Part shown: positions 30,291-40,259 of the stretch, one piece after another
Position numbering within the stretch: the stretch's first letter is position 1
How the letters are laid out: every line of letters begins with the position of its first letter
Assembly: GCF_004421105.1 (NCBI RefSeq)
Contig: NZ_CP038033.1
Coordinates: forward strand, 391,659 to 455,658
Direction: 5' to 3'
Source: Nitrosococcus wardiae
Lineage (GTDB): Bacteria; Pseudomonadota; Gammaproteobacteria; Nitrosococcales; Nitrosococcaceae
DNA: 64,000 nt
The notes under the pieces: generated by a model
Databases searched by the model: none
Told to the model about the DNA's origin: nothing
What the model saw: the letters and a program-made list of their open reading frames with translations, nothing else
Program-made: the position numbers and the translations under genes

Positions 30291-32201
30291 ATGTATTTCA
30301 TTACTTCTATGGTGATTTTTCTACGAAGCACAGGTCATTATCTTCCGTTAATGGGGCTTGCCATCATCCTGGGGCTTAGCGCCTGCGCACTCCCTTCCAA
30401 GCCTCCCCCAGAGAAACTCTCGGCGCTTGCCCAAGCCGAAGCGCTGGCAGCCGAAGGACGCTACCTTGCTGCAGCCGCAGAGTACATCAGGCTAGCGGCT
30501 GAAGCCCCGCCGCCGCAACGCCAAGATTATCAATTACGTGCCGCTGCCGCCCTCCTCCAAGGTAATCAATGGCAAGAGGCGCAAGAACTTCTTGAAGACA
30601 TCGTACCCCAGAGCTTGGAACCGGCATTGAAGCTTCGCTACCGCCTTCTGGCTGCTCAACTAGCCATAGCAAAACGGGAAACAAAACGGGCCTTGTCTCT
30701 CCTAAAAGGCATCCAAGCCCTGGAGCCCAGCCTAGAACAGCAGGCCACCATTCACCGGCTCTGGGCAGAGGCCTATGAGCTTGCAGACAATCCCCTTGCC
30801 GCTGCCCGTGAGCGGGTCCAACTAGAACCCCTACTATCCGATGCCCAGGCCCTGCAGGAGAATCAGCGCGCCCTTTGGCGCACCCTGATGGACCTCTCTC
30901 CTGACACCTTGAAGCGCTTGCGCAAAGAATCCCTCTCCAATGCGCTCCGTGGTTGGCTGGAGCTTGCCCAACTTTTTCAGCGCTACCAATTGAATCCCCT
31001 TGGCTTACAGCAAGCCCTTGATCGCTGGCGGGAACGCTACCCTGGACATCCTGCTTCCTTGGCATTGCTTCAGGCCGAAATGTCCACCCTTCCTACTGCG
31101 CCTTACCAACCTACCACCATTGCCCTACTGCTCCCCATCAAAGGGCGGTTTGCGGCTTCTGCCGCAGCAATACGAGACGGCTTTTTTGCCGCCTACTACA
31201 GTGATAACAGCGATTGGACTCCCATCATTCGCTTTTATGGGGTCAAAGTCGACCCCAAGCGCAGCGTCAGCAATGCCTATAAAGTTTATCAGCAAGCCCA
31301 AGCCGAAGGCGCCGACTTTGTAGTAGGGCCACTAACGAAACAATCACTGGCGCAGCTTGCCGAAGTCGGAGCTCTGCCACTCCCCACGCTGGCTCTTAAT
31401 TACTTAGAAAAATCCCATAACCCCGTAGAAAGCCTGTATCAATTGGCCTTGTCTCCAGAAGATGAAGCCCAAGGGGTCGCTGAGCGGGCCTGGCGCGACG
31501 GTCACCACAATGCCCTGGCCCTCATTCCAGATACCGAGTGGGGTCAGCGGGTAAGAGAAGTTTTTACTGAACGTTGGGAAGAGCTGGGAGGTTCATTATT
31601 GGAGGTTCAACCTTATGATCCTGAAAAGAAAGACTACTCCTTTCTGATTCAACGTTTGCTCAACATTGATGAAAGTCAATCCCGCCATCGGGAACTTCGA
31701 GAGTGGCTTAACCGTCAACTGACATTCGAACCCCAGCGGCGCCATGACGCTGATTTTGTCTTCCTTGCCGCCTTCCCGCGGCAGGCACGCCTCTTAATTC
31801 CTCAACTTCAGTTCTACCGGGCAGAGGATTTGCCTGTCTACAGTTCTTCCCATATCTATACCGGCTACCCGGATCCAGAACGGGATCTCGACTTAGACAA
31901 CGTGATATTCAGTGACATTCCCTGGGTGCTCAATGATAGCATGGAAGATGATCCTAGTTATCAAAGCCTGGCCGCTGTTTATCCAGAGAACTTCGAGCGG
32001 TTGAAGCGTCTCTACGCCTTGGGTTCCGATGCTTACCGAATCATCCCTCATTTAAATGCTCTCCATCAGGTTCAGGATATGACCTTTGAGGGGGCGACGG
32101 GTAGATTGCGTATGGACGCTGAGCAGCGCTTGCGGCGTGAGTTGAATTGGGCTCAGTTTAAAAAAGGACGGCCCCAACCTACAATTAAGCCAGCCCCTTA
32201 A
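30291..32201 (+). CDS. lpoA: Penicillin-binding protein activator LpoA (LppC family)
   Basis: Outer-membrane lipoprotein that activates PBP1A from outside the peptidoglycan. Signal peptide with lipobox LGLSAC, an N-terminal TPR-like helical domain (to about residue 250), then a periplasmic-binding-protein-like LppC domain (TIALLLPIKGRFAASAAAIRDGF onward). Start uncertain: ATGs at 30291 and 30309 and a TTG at 30273 are possible and none has a clear ribosome site. It is the first gene of lpoA-yraN-diaA-dolP, the same order as in E. coli. Confidence 0.92.
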   Translation: MYFITSMVIFLRSTGHYLPLMGLAIILGLSACALPSKPPPEKLSALAQAEALAAEGRYLAAAAEYIRLAAEAPPPQRQDYQLRAAAALLQGNQWQEAQELLEDIVPQSLEPALKLRYRLLAAQLAIAKRETKRALSLLKGIQALEPSLEQQATIHRLWAEAYELADNPLAAARERVQLEPLLSDAQALQENQRALWRTLMDLSPDTLKRLRKESLSNALRGWLELAQLFQRYQLNPLGLQQALDRWRERYPGHPASLALLQAEMSTLPTAPYQPTTIALLLPIKGRFAASAAAIRDGFFAAYYSDNSDWTPIIRFYGVKVDPKRSVSNAYKVYQQAQAEGADFVVGPLTKQSLAQLAEVGALPLPTLALNYLEKSHNPVESLYQLALSPEDEAQGVAERAWRDGHHNALALIPDTEWGQRVREVFTERWEELGGSLLEVQPYDPEKKDYSFLIQRLLNIDESQSRHRELREWLNRQLTFEPQRRHDADFVFLAAFPRQARLLIPQLQFYRAEDLPVYSSSHIYTGYPDPERDLDLDNVIFSDIPWVLNDSMEDDPSYQSLAAVYPENFERLKRLYALGSDAYRIIPHLNALHQVQDMTFEGATGRLRMDAEQRLRRELNWAQFKKGRPQPTIKPAP

Positions 32202-32204
32202 ACC

Positions 32205-32576
32205 ATGACCCGAAGCTTTCGCCATAATCAGGGACAGCAGGCAGAACAGTTAGCCTGCCATTATCTTCAAGCTCAGGGCCTGCGCCTGACCCAACGCAAT
32301 TATCGCTGCCGTCTTGGCGAGATCGATCTGGTCATGGAAGACGGAGAGCATCTGGTCTTCATTGAGGTACGCTGCCGCCGCAAGGGACGCTTTGGGAGTG
32401 CCATAGACAGTATTACTCCCACCAAACAGGCTCGCCTCATTGCAGCCGCACAACACTATTTGCAACAAGCCGGAGGAACCCACAGTAAGCCCTGTCGCTT
32501 TGATGTCGTCGGCATCACTCCCCAGCAGGGGAATAATGACATTGTTTGGTTGCAGGATGCCTTTCGATTAGAGTAA
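32205..32576 (+). CDS. yraN: YraN / UPF0102 family nuclease-fold protein
   Basis: A 123-residue protein with a restriction-endonuclease-like core: the E-IDLV-x-V-EVR pattern (RLGEIDLVMEDGEHLVFIEVRCR) carries the acidic and basic residues of the PD-(D/E)xK fold. Function in cells is not established. It starts 3 bp after lpoA. Confidence 0.9.
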   Translation: MTRSFRHNQGQQAEQLACHYLQAQGLRLTQRNYRCRLGEIDLVMEDGEHLVFIEVRCRRKGRFGSAIDSITPTKQARLIAAAQHYLQQAGGTHSKPCRFDVVGITPQQGNNDIVWLQDAFRLE

Positions 32577-32632
32577 TCAGAAAAATTCAAGGCAGGCACC
32601 GCAGAATGAGGGATGATTAACTACTCCTTTAA

Positions 32633-33295
<663 letters not shown>

Positions 33296-33298
33296 TTC

Positions 33299-33898
33299 AT
33301 GAAATCCTCTCTCACTATTGTGCTCTTTTGTTTCGCAGTCCTTTTCCAAGGTTGTGCTGCTGTTGTCGCTACCGGGGTCGTTGCTGGGGCAGCAACTGGT
33401 ATTTCCACCGCCTATGACCGCCGCACTTTTGGTACTGTCATTGATGATCAAAGCATTGAGCTTAAGGCCAGCGCAACCCTGCGAAACGACGAAGTCCTCC
33501 ATGACAGTGCTCATATCAATGTCACCAGTTATAATGGAATGGTATTATTAACGGGCGAAACCCCTAACCAGGAGCTCAAAAAAAGAGCTACAGAACTTAT
33601 CCAACCCATTCCTAATATTAAGCAAATCTATAATGAATTGGACATTCTGGCCCCCAGTTCCCTAGTGTCCCGTTCCAACGACTCCTGGATCACCACCAAA
33701 GTCAAAACCAAAATAGCCGCTGAGAAAGGCGTTAATCCTACTCGAGTCAAAGTAGTCACCGAGCGGGGTACGGTTTACCTGATGGGACTCGTCACCGCTC
33801 GGGAAGCTGAGTTAGCCACTACCATAGCCCGCCATACCCAAGGGGTGCAACGGGTCGTCAAAATTTTTGAGTATTTACCCGAAACTGATCTTGAATAG
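33299..33898 (+). CDS. dolP: BON-domain outer-membrane lipoprotein (DolP-like)
   Basis: A 199-residue lipoprotein with a signal peptide ending FQGC, a glycine/alanine-rich stretch (VVATGVVAGAATGIST), then two BON domains (about residues 60-125 and 130-195) that bind phospholipid. It matches E. coli YraP/DolP in length, architecture and position after diaA. DolP supports outer-membrane integrity. Three bp after the diaA stop. Confidence 0.88.
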   Translation: MKSSLTIVLFCFAVLFQGCAAVVATGVVAGAATGISTAYDRRTFGTVIDDQSIELKASATLRNDEVLHDSAHINVTSYNGMVLLTGETPNQELKKRATELIQPIPNIKQIYNELDILAPSSLVSRSNDSWITTKVKTKIAAEKGVNPTRVKVVTERGTVYLMGLVTAREAELATTIARHTQGVQRVVKIFEYLPETDLE

Positions 33899-35297
33899 CC
33901 CTTCTGTCACTACCCAGGAATTCCTGACAAATCTTATTCAGATTGTAGGAGAACAGCGGGTTCGCTTCGATCCGGCTGACTGTTGGCCCTATGGCTATGA
34001 CAATAGTCGCCGGCATGCCCTACCCCAATGGGTAGTTTTTGCCCTTACTCATGAGGAAATCCGCGACATTATCTGCCTATGCAACCATGTCCACGTCCCC
34101 CTCATTCCCCGCGGGCGGGGCACTGGAACTACGGGAGCAACAGTTCCAATCAGTGGCGGTCTAGTCCTTTCCTTAGAGCGCATGAGCTGCATTCGCCTCA
34201 TCGACCCCGTTAACCGCGCGATGATCGTGGAACCGGGCGTTACCAACCAAGAGGTCCAAATAGCAGCCGAGCAACGGGGATTTTTCTGGCCTCCTGATCC
34301 GACCAGTGCGGCTTTCTGTACCGTAGGCGGCAATCTGGCTTATAACTCTGCAGGTCCACGGGCGGTAAAATATGGGACCCCCCGGGAAAATGTGCTTGGC
34401 CTTCGAGCTGTTACCGGTGCCGGAGAAGAGATTCGCTGCGGCAGCTATACCACTAAAGGAGTCGTCGGCTACGATCTCACTCGCCTTCTGATCGGCTCTG
34501 AGGGCACCCTTGCCATTATTACTGAGGCAACACTCAAATTAACGCCCCTAGCCGAAGCGAAGCGAACCCTTCGCGCCACCTACCGAGATACGGAAAGCGC
34601 AGGACAGGCTGTGGCAACGCTGATGAGCCAGCCTCTCACCCCTTGTGCACTGGAATTCATGGACCGCCAAGCAGTAACCTTAGCCCAAGCGCAAGGCGGC
34701 GTAATTTTACCTACGGGGACAGGCGCGCTGCTCATGATTGAAGTGGATGGTCCCGCTGCAGCAATGGAAGAGGCCATCACTCAAATCAAGCAAGCGGCTG
34801 ACAATGCTGGACTTTTAGAGATAGTTGCCGCCCACACTCCCCAAGAGGCTGCCCAGTTATGGTCCGCCCGCAAAGCTCTTTCGCCTGCTCTACGGACCTT
34901 AGCGCCCAAAAAGATCAATGAAGATGTGGTGGTCCCCGTCTCCCATCTGCCTGCACTGATTGGGGGCCTCGAACGCCTAGCCAGAGAATTTGCCATCACG
35001 ATTGTCAATTTTGGCCATGCGGGTAACGGTAATATTCATGTTAATCTATTGATTAATCCTGATGATCCTCTCGAAATGGAGCGGGCAGGAAAATGTCTAG
35101 AACAGGTGTTTGAGCTGGTTTTAAGTCTCAATGGTTCCCTTTCTGGGGAACACGGGGTAGGGTTGGAAAAGCGGGATTTCGTGGCTCGAGAGATCGATGC
35201 CACTACCCTCAACCTGATGGGACGCCTTAAGGCCCAATTCGATCCCCGCGGGATACTCAACCCGCAAAAGACGCTCCCCTTAAACTCATTGACTTAG
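33867..35297 (+). CDS. FAD-linked oxidase of the GlcD / D-lactate dehydrogenase family
   Basis: Flavoprotein that oxidises a 2-hydroxy acid (glycolate or D-lactate type). FAD-binding PCMH domain with PRGRGTGTTGATVPISGGLVLS and the PDPTSAAFCTVGGNLAYNSAGPRAVKYG segment, then the C-terminal FAD oxidase domain with NFGHAGNGNIHVNLL and SGEHGVGLEKRDF. The start is unsure: TTG codons at 33867 and 33891 are both possible and overlap the dolP end. Substrate not determinable. About 470 residues. Confidence 0.85.
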   Translation: MSIYPKLILNSPSVTTQEFLTNLIQIVGEQRVRFDPADCWPYGYDNSRRHALPQWVVFALTHEEIRDIICLCNHVHVPLIPRGRGTGTTGATVPISGGLVLSLERMSCIRLIDPVNRAMIVEPGVTNQEVQIAAEQRGFFWPPDPTSAAFCTVGGNLAYNSAGPRAVKYGTPRENVLGLRAVTGAGEEIRCGSYTTKGVVGYDLTRLLIGSEGTLAIITEATLKLTPLAEAKRTLRATYRDTESAGQAVATLMSQPLTPCALEFMDRQAVTLAQAQGGVILPTGTGALLMIEVDGPAAAMEEAITQIKQAADNAGLLEIVAAHTPQEAAQLWSARKALSPALRTLAPKKINEDVVVPVSHLPALIGGLERLAREFAITIVNFGHAGNGNIHVNLLINPDDPLEMERAGKCLEQVFELVLSLNGSLSGEHGVGLEKRDFVAREIDATTLNLMGRLKAQFDPRGILNPQKTLPLNSLT

Positions 35298-35366
35298 GTT
35301 TTAATGATTGGCATCCATATCCTGGCCTATTGATGTTCGATTAACCTGAAAGCTAAGGATGGAGCA

Positions 35367-35681
35367 TTGAAACTGATTTATAGCGCACCGAATCTTTTGC
35401 TAGTGAGACATTTCCAAAATTTGTTGGAGTCCCACGGCATCGGTTGTGTCATCAAAAATGAAAACCTTAGCGGTGCAGCCGGGGAGCTGCCCCCTACAGA
35501 ATGTTGGCCAGAACTTTGGCTGACCGAGGAGAAACACTACAGGGAGGCCTCCCGGCTTTTAAATGGGGCTGAGGACGATCAGCAACTGTGGACTTGTCCC
35601 CGTTGTAACGAATCACTGGAAGGGCAGTTTGACCGATGCTGGAATTGTGGCGAATATCGGGCTAACGAGAACATTCTCTAA
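35367..35681 (+). CDS. DUF2007 domain protein with C-terminal zinc ribbon
   Basis: A 104-residue soluble protein. Residues 1-66 fit the DUF2007 (putative signal-transducing) fold: KLIYSAPNLLLVRHFQNLLESHGI. The tail has CPRCNES and CWNCGEY, a two-CxxC zinc ribbon. Start is a TTG at 35367 with GGAG just upstream. The role is unknown. It sits between the oxidase and the Mla operon. Confidence 0.75.
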   Translation: MKLIYSAPNLLLVRHFQNLLESHGIGCVIKNENLSGAAGELPPTECWPELWLTEEKHYREASRLLNGAEDDQQLWTCPRCNESLEGQFDRCWNCGEYRANENIL

Positions 35682-35748
35682 GCATTGCAGACTAGAGAGT
35701 ATAGCCCTTTGGTGCCAATCCCATGACTTTATAATGGGCAATTTCACC

Positions 35749-36876
35749 ATGAAACCTGAAACGGCTGCCAACCCTGCCCGCCTCGAATATGATTCAGCCA
35801 CCTCCACCTTACATTGTTTGGGCGCTTGGACCCTCTATGGCATCAGTCAGCTAGAGCAAACCCTACCTCTCTCCCAACCGCACCCTCCTGTGCAAGCGGT
35901 AGATGCGAGTGGCATCACCCAGATGGATACGGGCGGCGCTTGGTTATTACAGCGTCTCATTGCCGATCTCGAGCAACAAACCCGGCCTATTCCCTGCAAA
36001 GGACTGGGACAGGAACAGCAGAAACTGTTGCGACTCATTCAAGTCAGCAGCACTAGCCAACGGCTCACCACCGCCTCCCCACCTGGCATACTGGAGAGAA
36101 TAGGCCGCTTAACCTGGGCCCATGTGGAAGAAGCCTTATCATTTTTAGCGTTTATTGGGGAAACCCTCCTCTATTTCCTCCGCAGCATGACCCACCCTTC
36201 CCGGATTCGCTGGCGCCCCTTCCTGAGTAATCTGCAAACTGCGGGAATCAATGCACTCCCTATTGTGGGTCTTTTGATTTTTCTGGTTGGCGTCGTCCTT
36301 GCCTACCAAGGGGGTATCCAACTCCGCACTTATGGTGCCAATATTTTTATTGTGGAGTTGGTCACCCTCACGATGGTGCGGGAACTCGCCCCCCTGATGG
36401 CCGCTATCATTATTGCCGGGCGGACCGGCTCGGCTTTCACCGCCCAAATCGGGACCATGCAGGTCACCGAAGAAATTGATGCTCTGCGCACCCTGGGTAT
36501 CCCTCCCATGGAGCAATTGGTCTTACCCAAGATCTTTGCACTGGTATTGGCCCTGCCCCTATTGACCGTATTCGCTGATATGGTGGGCATTTTCGGTGGC
36601 ATGGTAATGTCCCAGGCCCTGTTGGAGGTGGAATTCCAGGAGTTCGCTCAACGTATCCCGGAGGTGGTCCCCCTCTCTTCCTTTGTAATCGGCGTGGGGA
36701 AAGCTCCTGTTTTTGCCGTCATTATCGCCACCGTGGGATGCTATCAAGGCTTCCGGGTGGGCGGGGGCGCCGAAAGCGTAGGCCGGCATACAACTACCAG
36801 TGTGGTCCAAGCCATCTTTCTGGTGATTATTGCCGATGCTGCATTTTCCATCCTTTTTAGCTGGCTTGGAATCTAA
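35749..36876 (+). CDS. mlaE: MlaE-type ABC permease with fused N-terminal STAS domain
   Basis: Inner-membrane permease of an MCE lipid-transport ABC system. Residues 1-110 form a STAS-like domain (VDASGITQMDTGGAWLLQRLI); in E. coli this function is the separate protein MlaB. The MlaE domain follows with five or six helices and the conserved MVRELAPLMAAIIIAGRTGSAF loop. I chose the ATG at 35749 (MKPETAANPARL); 35734 is also possible and the frame extends to 35563 over the upstream gene. Two bp before mlaF. Confidence 0.92.
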   Translation: MKPETAANPARLEYDSATSTLHCLGAWTLYGISQLEQTLPLSQPHPPVQAVDASGITQMDTGGAWLLQRLIADLEQQTRPIPCKGLGQEQQKLLRLIQVSSTSQRLTTASPPGILERIGRLTWAHVEEALSFLAFIGETLLYFLRSMTHPSRIRWRPFLSNLQTAGINALPIVGLLIFLVGVVLAYQGGIQLRTYGANIFIVELVTLTMVRELAPLMAAIIIAGRTGSAFTAQIGTMQVTEEIDALRTLGIPPMEQLVLPKIFALVLALPLLTVFADMVGIFGGMVMSQALLEVEFQEFAQRIPEVVPLSSFVIGVGKAPVFAVIIATVGCYQGFRVGGGAESVGRHTTTSVVQAIFLVIIADAAFSILFSWLGI

Positions 36877-36878
36877 TA

Positions 36879-37664
36879 ATGCCCAGGACCCAAGAACCCG
36901 TCATTCAAATCCAAAATTTGGAAACCCGTTTTGGCACAGCACTGATTCATAAGGAGATTAGTTTGGAGGTCTACCGGGGCGAGATCTTTGCCATTGTCGG
37001 GGGAAGCGGTTCCGGCAAATCTACTCTGCTTAGGGAAATTATCATGCTAACCTCGCCCTCGGCAGGCTCTATCCGGATCTTTGGGGAAGAGTTGGGAAGG
37101 CTGGATGAGACCTGCGCGGCACACCTTCAGGCCCGTTTCGGAATGATGTTTCAACAAGGAGCCCTCTTCAGCTCCTTAACCGTATTGGAAAATGTTGCGC
37201 TTCCTCTAAAAGAACATACTCCGCTCTCCTCACAACTCATTACCGAACTGGCATTGCATAAAATTAAGTTAGTAGGCCTGCCCCTAGAAGCGGCGACTCA
37301 ATATCCCCGAGAACTTTCTGGCGGTATGATTAAGCGAGCGGCCGTGGCACGGGCACTGGCGTTAGATCCAGAACTGTTATTTTTGGATGAACCCAGCGCT
37401 GGCTTAGATCCGGTAAGCGCTGCGGCCTTAGATAAACTCATCCTTGATCTGCGGGATTCCCTTAATCTCACCGTGGTTCTCGTTACCCATGATCTGGATT
37501 CTTTATGGCGGATCACCGACCGAGCAGCATTTCTAGGAGAGAAAACGCTTCTAGGCCTAGATACTGTGGCAGCACTGGCCCGCTCGGAACATCACTTGCT
37601 CCAGGCCTACTTTAGAGGGCCTCGGGGTCGTACCGCCCAGGAGAGTGCATGGACACGAAAGTAA
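36879..37664 (+). CDS. mlaF: MlaF-type ABC ATPase
   Basis: ATP-binding subunit of the MCE lipid transporter. Walker A GGSGSGKSTLL, Q-loop FQQGALFSSLTV, ABC signature LSGGMIKRAAVARAL, Walker B LLFLDEPSAGLDPVS and H-loop VTHDLDSL are all present in 261 residues. Overlaps the MCE gene by 16 bp, suggesting coupling. Confidence 0.95.
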   Translation: MPRTQEPVIQIQNLETRFGTALIHKEISLEVYRGEIFAIVGGSGSGKSTLLREIIMLTSPSAGSIRIFGEELGRLDETCAAHLQARFGMMFQQGALFSSLTVLENVALPLKEHTPLSSQLITELALHKIKLVGLPLEAATQYPRELSGGMIKRAAVARALALDPELLFLDEPSAGLDPVSAAALDKLILDLRDSLNLTVVLVTHDLDSLWRITDRAAFLGEKTLLGLDTVAALARSEHHLLQAYFRGPRGRTAQESAWTRK

Positions 37665-38653
37665 ATTACATGTTGGTTGGCCTCTTTACCATTCTGCTGG
37701 CAATTGCCCTGACGGCTATAATTTTCTGGCTCAGCGCAGCCCCGGTAACCAAAAATTATCAAACCTACCTGGCTTATATGCGGGAATCGGTGGCCGGGCT
37801 TAACATGAATGCTGCGGTGAAATACCGAGGGGTAGACGTTGGACGGGTTGAGGCCATTGAATTGGATAAACAAAATCCTGAACGAGTCCGCCTAACCCTA
37901 GCTATCGAGCAAGACACTCCCATCAAAGAAGACACCATCGCTATCCTGGCCTCCAATGGCCTCACGGGTATCGCCTATGTGGAGCTAACAGGGGGAACTC
38001 AAGACTCCCCTACCCTCCAGGCGGAAAAGGACCAACCTTATCCTGTGATCCAGACGGGACCTTCTCTTCTCATGCGACTAGATACGGCACTCACCAAATT
38101 ATTGACCGAACTGACGGGGGTGGCCGGCGATCTGAGCCGTATCGCCCAAAGCGTTAACACCGTACTCATCGAGCAAAACCAGCAAGCCCTTGCTGAAACC
38201 TTAAGCAATGCTGAACGTCTCAGCAAAGCCTTAGCGGATTTAGCGACTAACCAAGAAAACCAACAGGCACTGAGAAAAACACTCCACAATACCGAGTACC
38301 TCACGGCACGCCTTGCGGGACACGGATCTCAGTTAGAAACCGCAATTGAAGATTTAGTGACCATTCTGGAAGCAGGGGCAAAGGCCAGCAAGCAGCTTCC
38401 TATTCTGGTAGAACAAGCCTCGCGCAGTTTACGTCCCATCGAGAGGACAGCCAAGGGCTTGGAAACCTTGCTCCGGGACGGAGAGCAAGGATTTCGACTA
38501 TTCACTCAAAGTACTTTGCCCCGCATCAATCAACTGCTTAATGACTTTGAGCGTGTCACCCGCAATCTGGAACGCTTTAGCCAACAGGTGGAACAAAATC
38601 CTCGCACCCTATTATTTGGTTCACCTCCTAATCACCTTGGACCGGGAGAATAA
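37649..38653 (+). CDS. mlaD: MCE-domain substrate-binding protein (MlaD-like)
   Basis: A 334-residue periplasmic MCE protein anchored by one N-terminal helix (about 8-30). The MCE domain (about 38-120, with AAVKYRGVDVGRVEAIEL) is followed by a long helical, coiled-coil-like region (150-310). It is nearly twice as long as E. coli MlaD (about 183 residues), closer to the mycobacterial and plant-type MCE proteins with extended helices that may form a tunnel. Confidence 0.9.
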   Translation: MDTKVNYMLVGLFTILLAIALTAIIFWLSAAPVTKNYQTYLAYMRESVAGLNMNAAVKYRGVDVGRVEAIELDKQNPERVRLTLAIEQDTPIKEDTIAILASNGLTGIAYVELTGGTQDSPTLQAEKDQPYPVIQTGPSLLMRLDTALTKLLTELTGVAGDLSRIAQSVNTVLIEQNQQALAETLSNAERLSKALADLATNQENQQALRKTLHNTEYLTARLAGHGSQLETAIEDLVTILEAGAKASKQLPILVEQASRSLRPIERTAKGLETLLRDGEQGFRLFTQSTLPRINQLLNDFERVTRNLERFSQQVEQNPRTLLFGSPPNHLGPGE

Positions 38654-38656
38654 CCC

Positions 38657-39283
38657 ATGCTCTCCCCATCAAAATGCCAACTACCCTACCGAGGGTTGTG
38701 CTTAATCATGATCATCATCCTTTCTAGCTGTACCCTGTCCCCAGAGCAGTCCGGCCCCGTTCGGACTTACATCTTAGCGCCCCAACTTCCCCCTCAAACA
38801 GCTGCTTCTCCCACTCGATTAACCTTGTTAGTTTCCACGCCCCAGGCGGCAGCCGGCTATGGCACCCCTCAGATCGCCTATACCCGCAAACCCTATGAGC
38901 TAGATTACTTTAGTCGCAACCAGTGGGTTGACACCCCTGGACGCATGTTAAAACCGATTCTTGTCAATGCCTTAGAAGCTAGCGGGCTTTTTCAAAGTGT
39001 TGCCCCCGGTGACACGCGGATACTGGCTGAACTAAGATTAGATACAGAAATCCTCCGTCTGGTACAAGATTTCTCAGACCAACCTAGCCAAAGTCACCTG
39101 ATCCTTCGTGCCCGACTCATTGACCTTGCCAGGGGTGAGGAAATTGCTAGTCGGATTTTTAAGGCCCAGGAGCCTGCACCTGAAGAGGGACCCTACGGCG
39201 GAGTCATCGCCCTGAACCGCGCTTTAGAGCGCATTCTTGGGGAGTTGGTGGCTTTTTGTACTCAGGCCTATTTGAAGCGCTAA
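38657..39283 (+). CDS. ABC-type transport auxiliary lipoprotein (PqiC-like)
   Basis: A 208-residue lipoprotein with lipobox LSSC and the PqiC/ABC_trans_aux pattern: YILAPQ near the N-terminus, then a domain with PQIAYTRKPYELDYFSRNQW. Such proteins sit in the outer membrane as the receiving end of MCE systems. It is the last gene of the operon, 3 bp after the MCE gene. In the E. coli Mla system this place is taken by MlaA/MlaC, which are absent here. Confidence 0.85.
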   Translation: MLSPSKCQLPYRGLCLIMIIILSSCTLSPEQSGPVRTYILAPQLPPQTAASPTRLTLLVSTPQAAAGYGTPQIAYTRKPYELDYFSRNQWVDTPGRMLKPILVNALEASGLFQSVAPGDTRILAELRLDTEILRLVQDFSDQPSQSHLILRARLIDLARGEEIASRIFKAQEPAPEEGPYGGVIALNRALERILGELVAFCTQAYLKR

Positions 39284-39404
39284 CCCGGATAATTCATGAG
39301 ATCACCACAAAGTTCCAAAGAAATCATAAACTTAGATGCATTAGAACAATTTACTTCATTAGAGATTAATATCTCCATTAGTCTCTCCCAACTGACTGAG
39401 ATTC

Positions 39405-39440
39405 TTTCACCTTCGTGTCCTTTGTGTCTTGGTGGTGAAA
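39405..39440. repeat. Short dispersed repeat: 9-base-periodic CTTCGTGTCC type
   Basis: Three imperfect 9-base units (TTCGTGTCC, TTTGTGTCT, TGGTGGTG) lie in the 184-bp gap between the Mla operon and the HAD gene. The block is bounded by TTTCACC and GGTGAAA in inverted orientation. Sequences of this type occur as dispersed intergenic repeats in many bacterial genomes; this is recalled, not searched. The rest of the gap holds nothing I recognise. Confidence 0.4.
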
Positions 39441-39467
39441 AATCCAGGCTAAGTATGAGGGCATGCA

Positions 39468-40229
39468 ATGATTAAAGGCGTTCTGCTTGATTTAAGCGGT
39501 GTCCTTTATGTGGGTCAACAGATAGTACCTGGAGCACTCAAGGCGTTGGCGCGACTGAGGGAGGCGGGGTTACCGGTGCGCTATCTTACCAACACTTCCC
39601 GCAGTACGGGAGGCACCATCTACACTAAATTGAGCGGTATGGGGTTTGACATTTCAATCAATGAAATTTTCACCGCACCATTGGCAATTCGCCGTTATTT
39701 AGAAACTCATCAACTCCGCCCCTACTTGGTGGTTCATCCTGACTTAACGCCTGAATTTGCCGGTTTTTCCCAAACCGAACCCAACGCCGTAGTGCTCGGA
39801 GATGCCGGTCATGCCTTTACTTATCCGCGACTGAATGAAGCTTTTCGGGTGCTGCTTACCGGAGCCCCCCTGCTGGCAGTGGGAAATAACCGTTATTTCC
39901 AAGAAGCCGAGGGGTTAAGCTTAGATGCAGGTCCCTTCCTTAAGGCCCTAGAATATGCCGCCAATACTCAAGGGATCATCTTAGGCAAACCGGCAAAAGA
40001 ATTCTTTCACAGTGCAGTAGACAGCCTCAATTGTCTTCCCCAAGAAGTAATCATGGTCGGTGATGATGCCAAAGCCGATGTGGAAGGGGCGCTGAAAGCA
40101 GGCCTCCAGGGCGTACTGGTGAAAACCGGCAAGTACCATCCTGGCGACGAGGCCACTATCCAGCCGCCTGGCACCGTTCTCCAAAATAATATTGAGGAAG
40201 CCGTAGACTGGGTTTTGAATTCTTCATAA
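39468..40229 (+). CDS. HAD-superfamily hydrolase, subclass IIA (LHPP/HDHD2-like)
   Basis: A 253-residue HAD phosphatase with a C2-type cap. Motif I is DLSGVLY, with Ser at the second position where most HADs have Asp; this substitution is characteristic of the LHPP/HDHD2 branch. Motif II is TNTS, and motifs III/IV are LGKPAKEFF and MVGDDAKADVEGALKAG. Substrate unknown. The ATG at 39468 follows GGGCATGCA; no strong ribosome site. Confidence 0.85.
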   Translation: MIKGVLLDLSGVLYVGQQIVPGALKALARLREAGLPVRYLTNTSRSTGGTIYTKLSGMGFDISINEIFTAPLAIRRYLETHQLRPYLVVHPDLTPEFAGFSQTEPNAVVLGDAGHAFTYPRLNEAFRVLLTGAPLLAVGNNRYFQEAEGLSLDAGPFLKALEYAANTQGIILGKPAKEFFHSAVDSLNCLPQEVIMVGDDAKADVEGALKAGLQGVLVKTGKYHPGDEATIQPPGTVLQNNIEEAVDWVLNSS

Positions 40230-40259
40230 AAAACCCACGGCTCGACTTTCCCTCAATCC

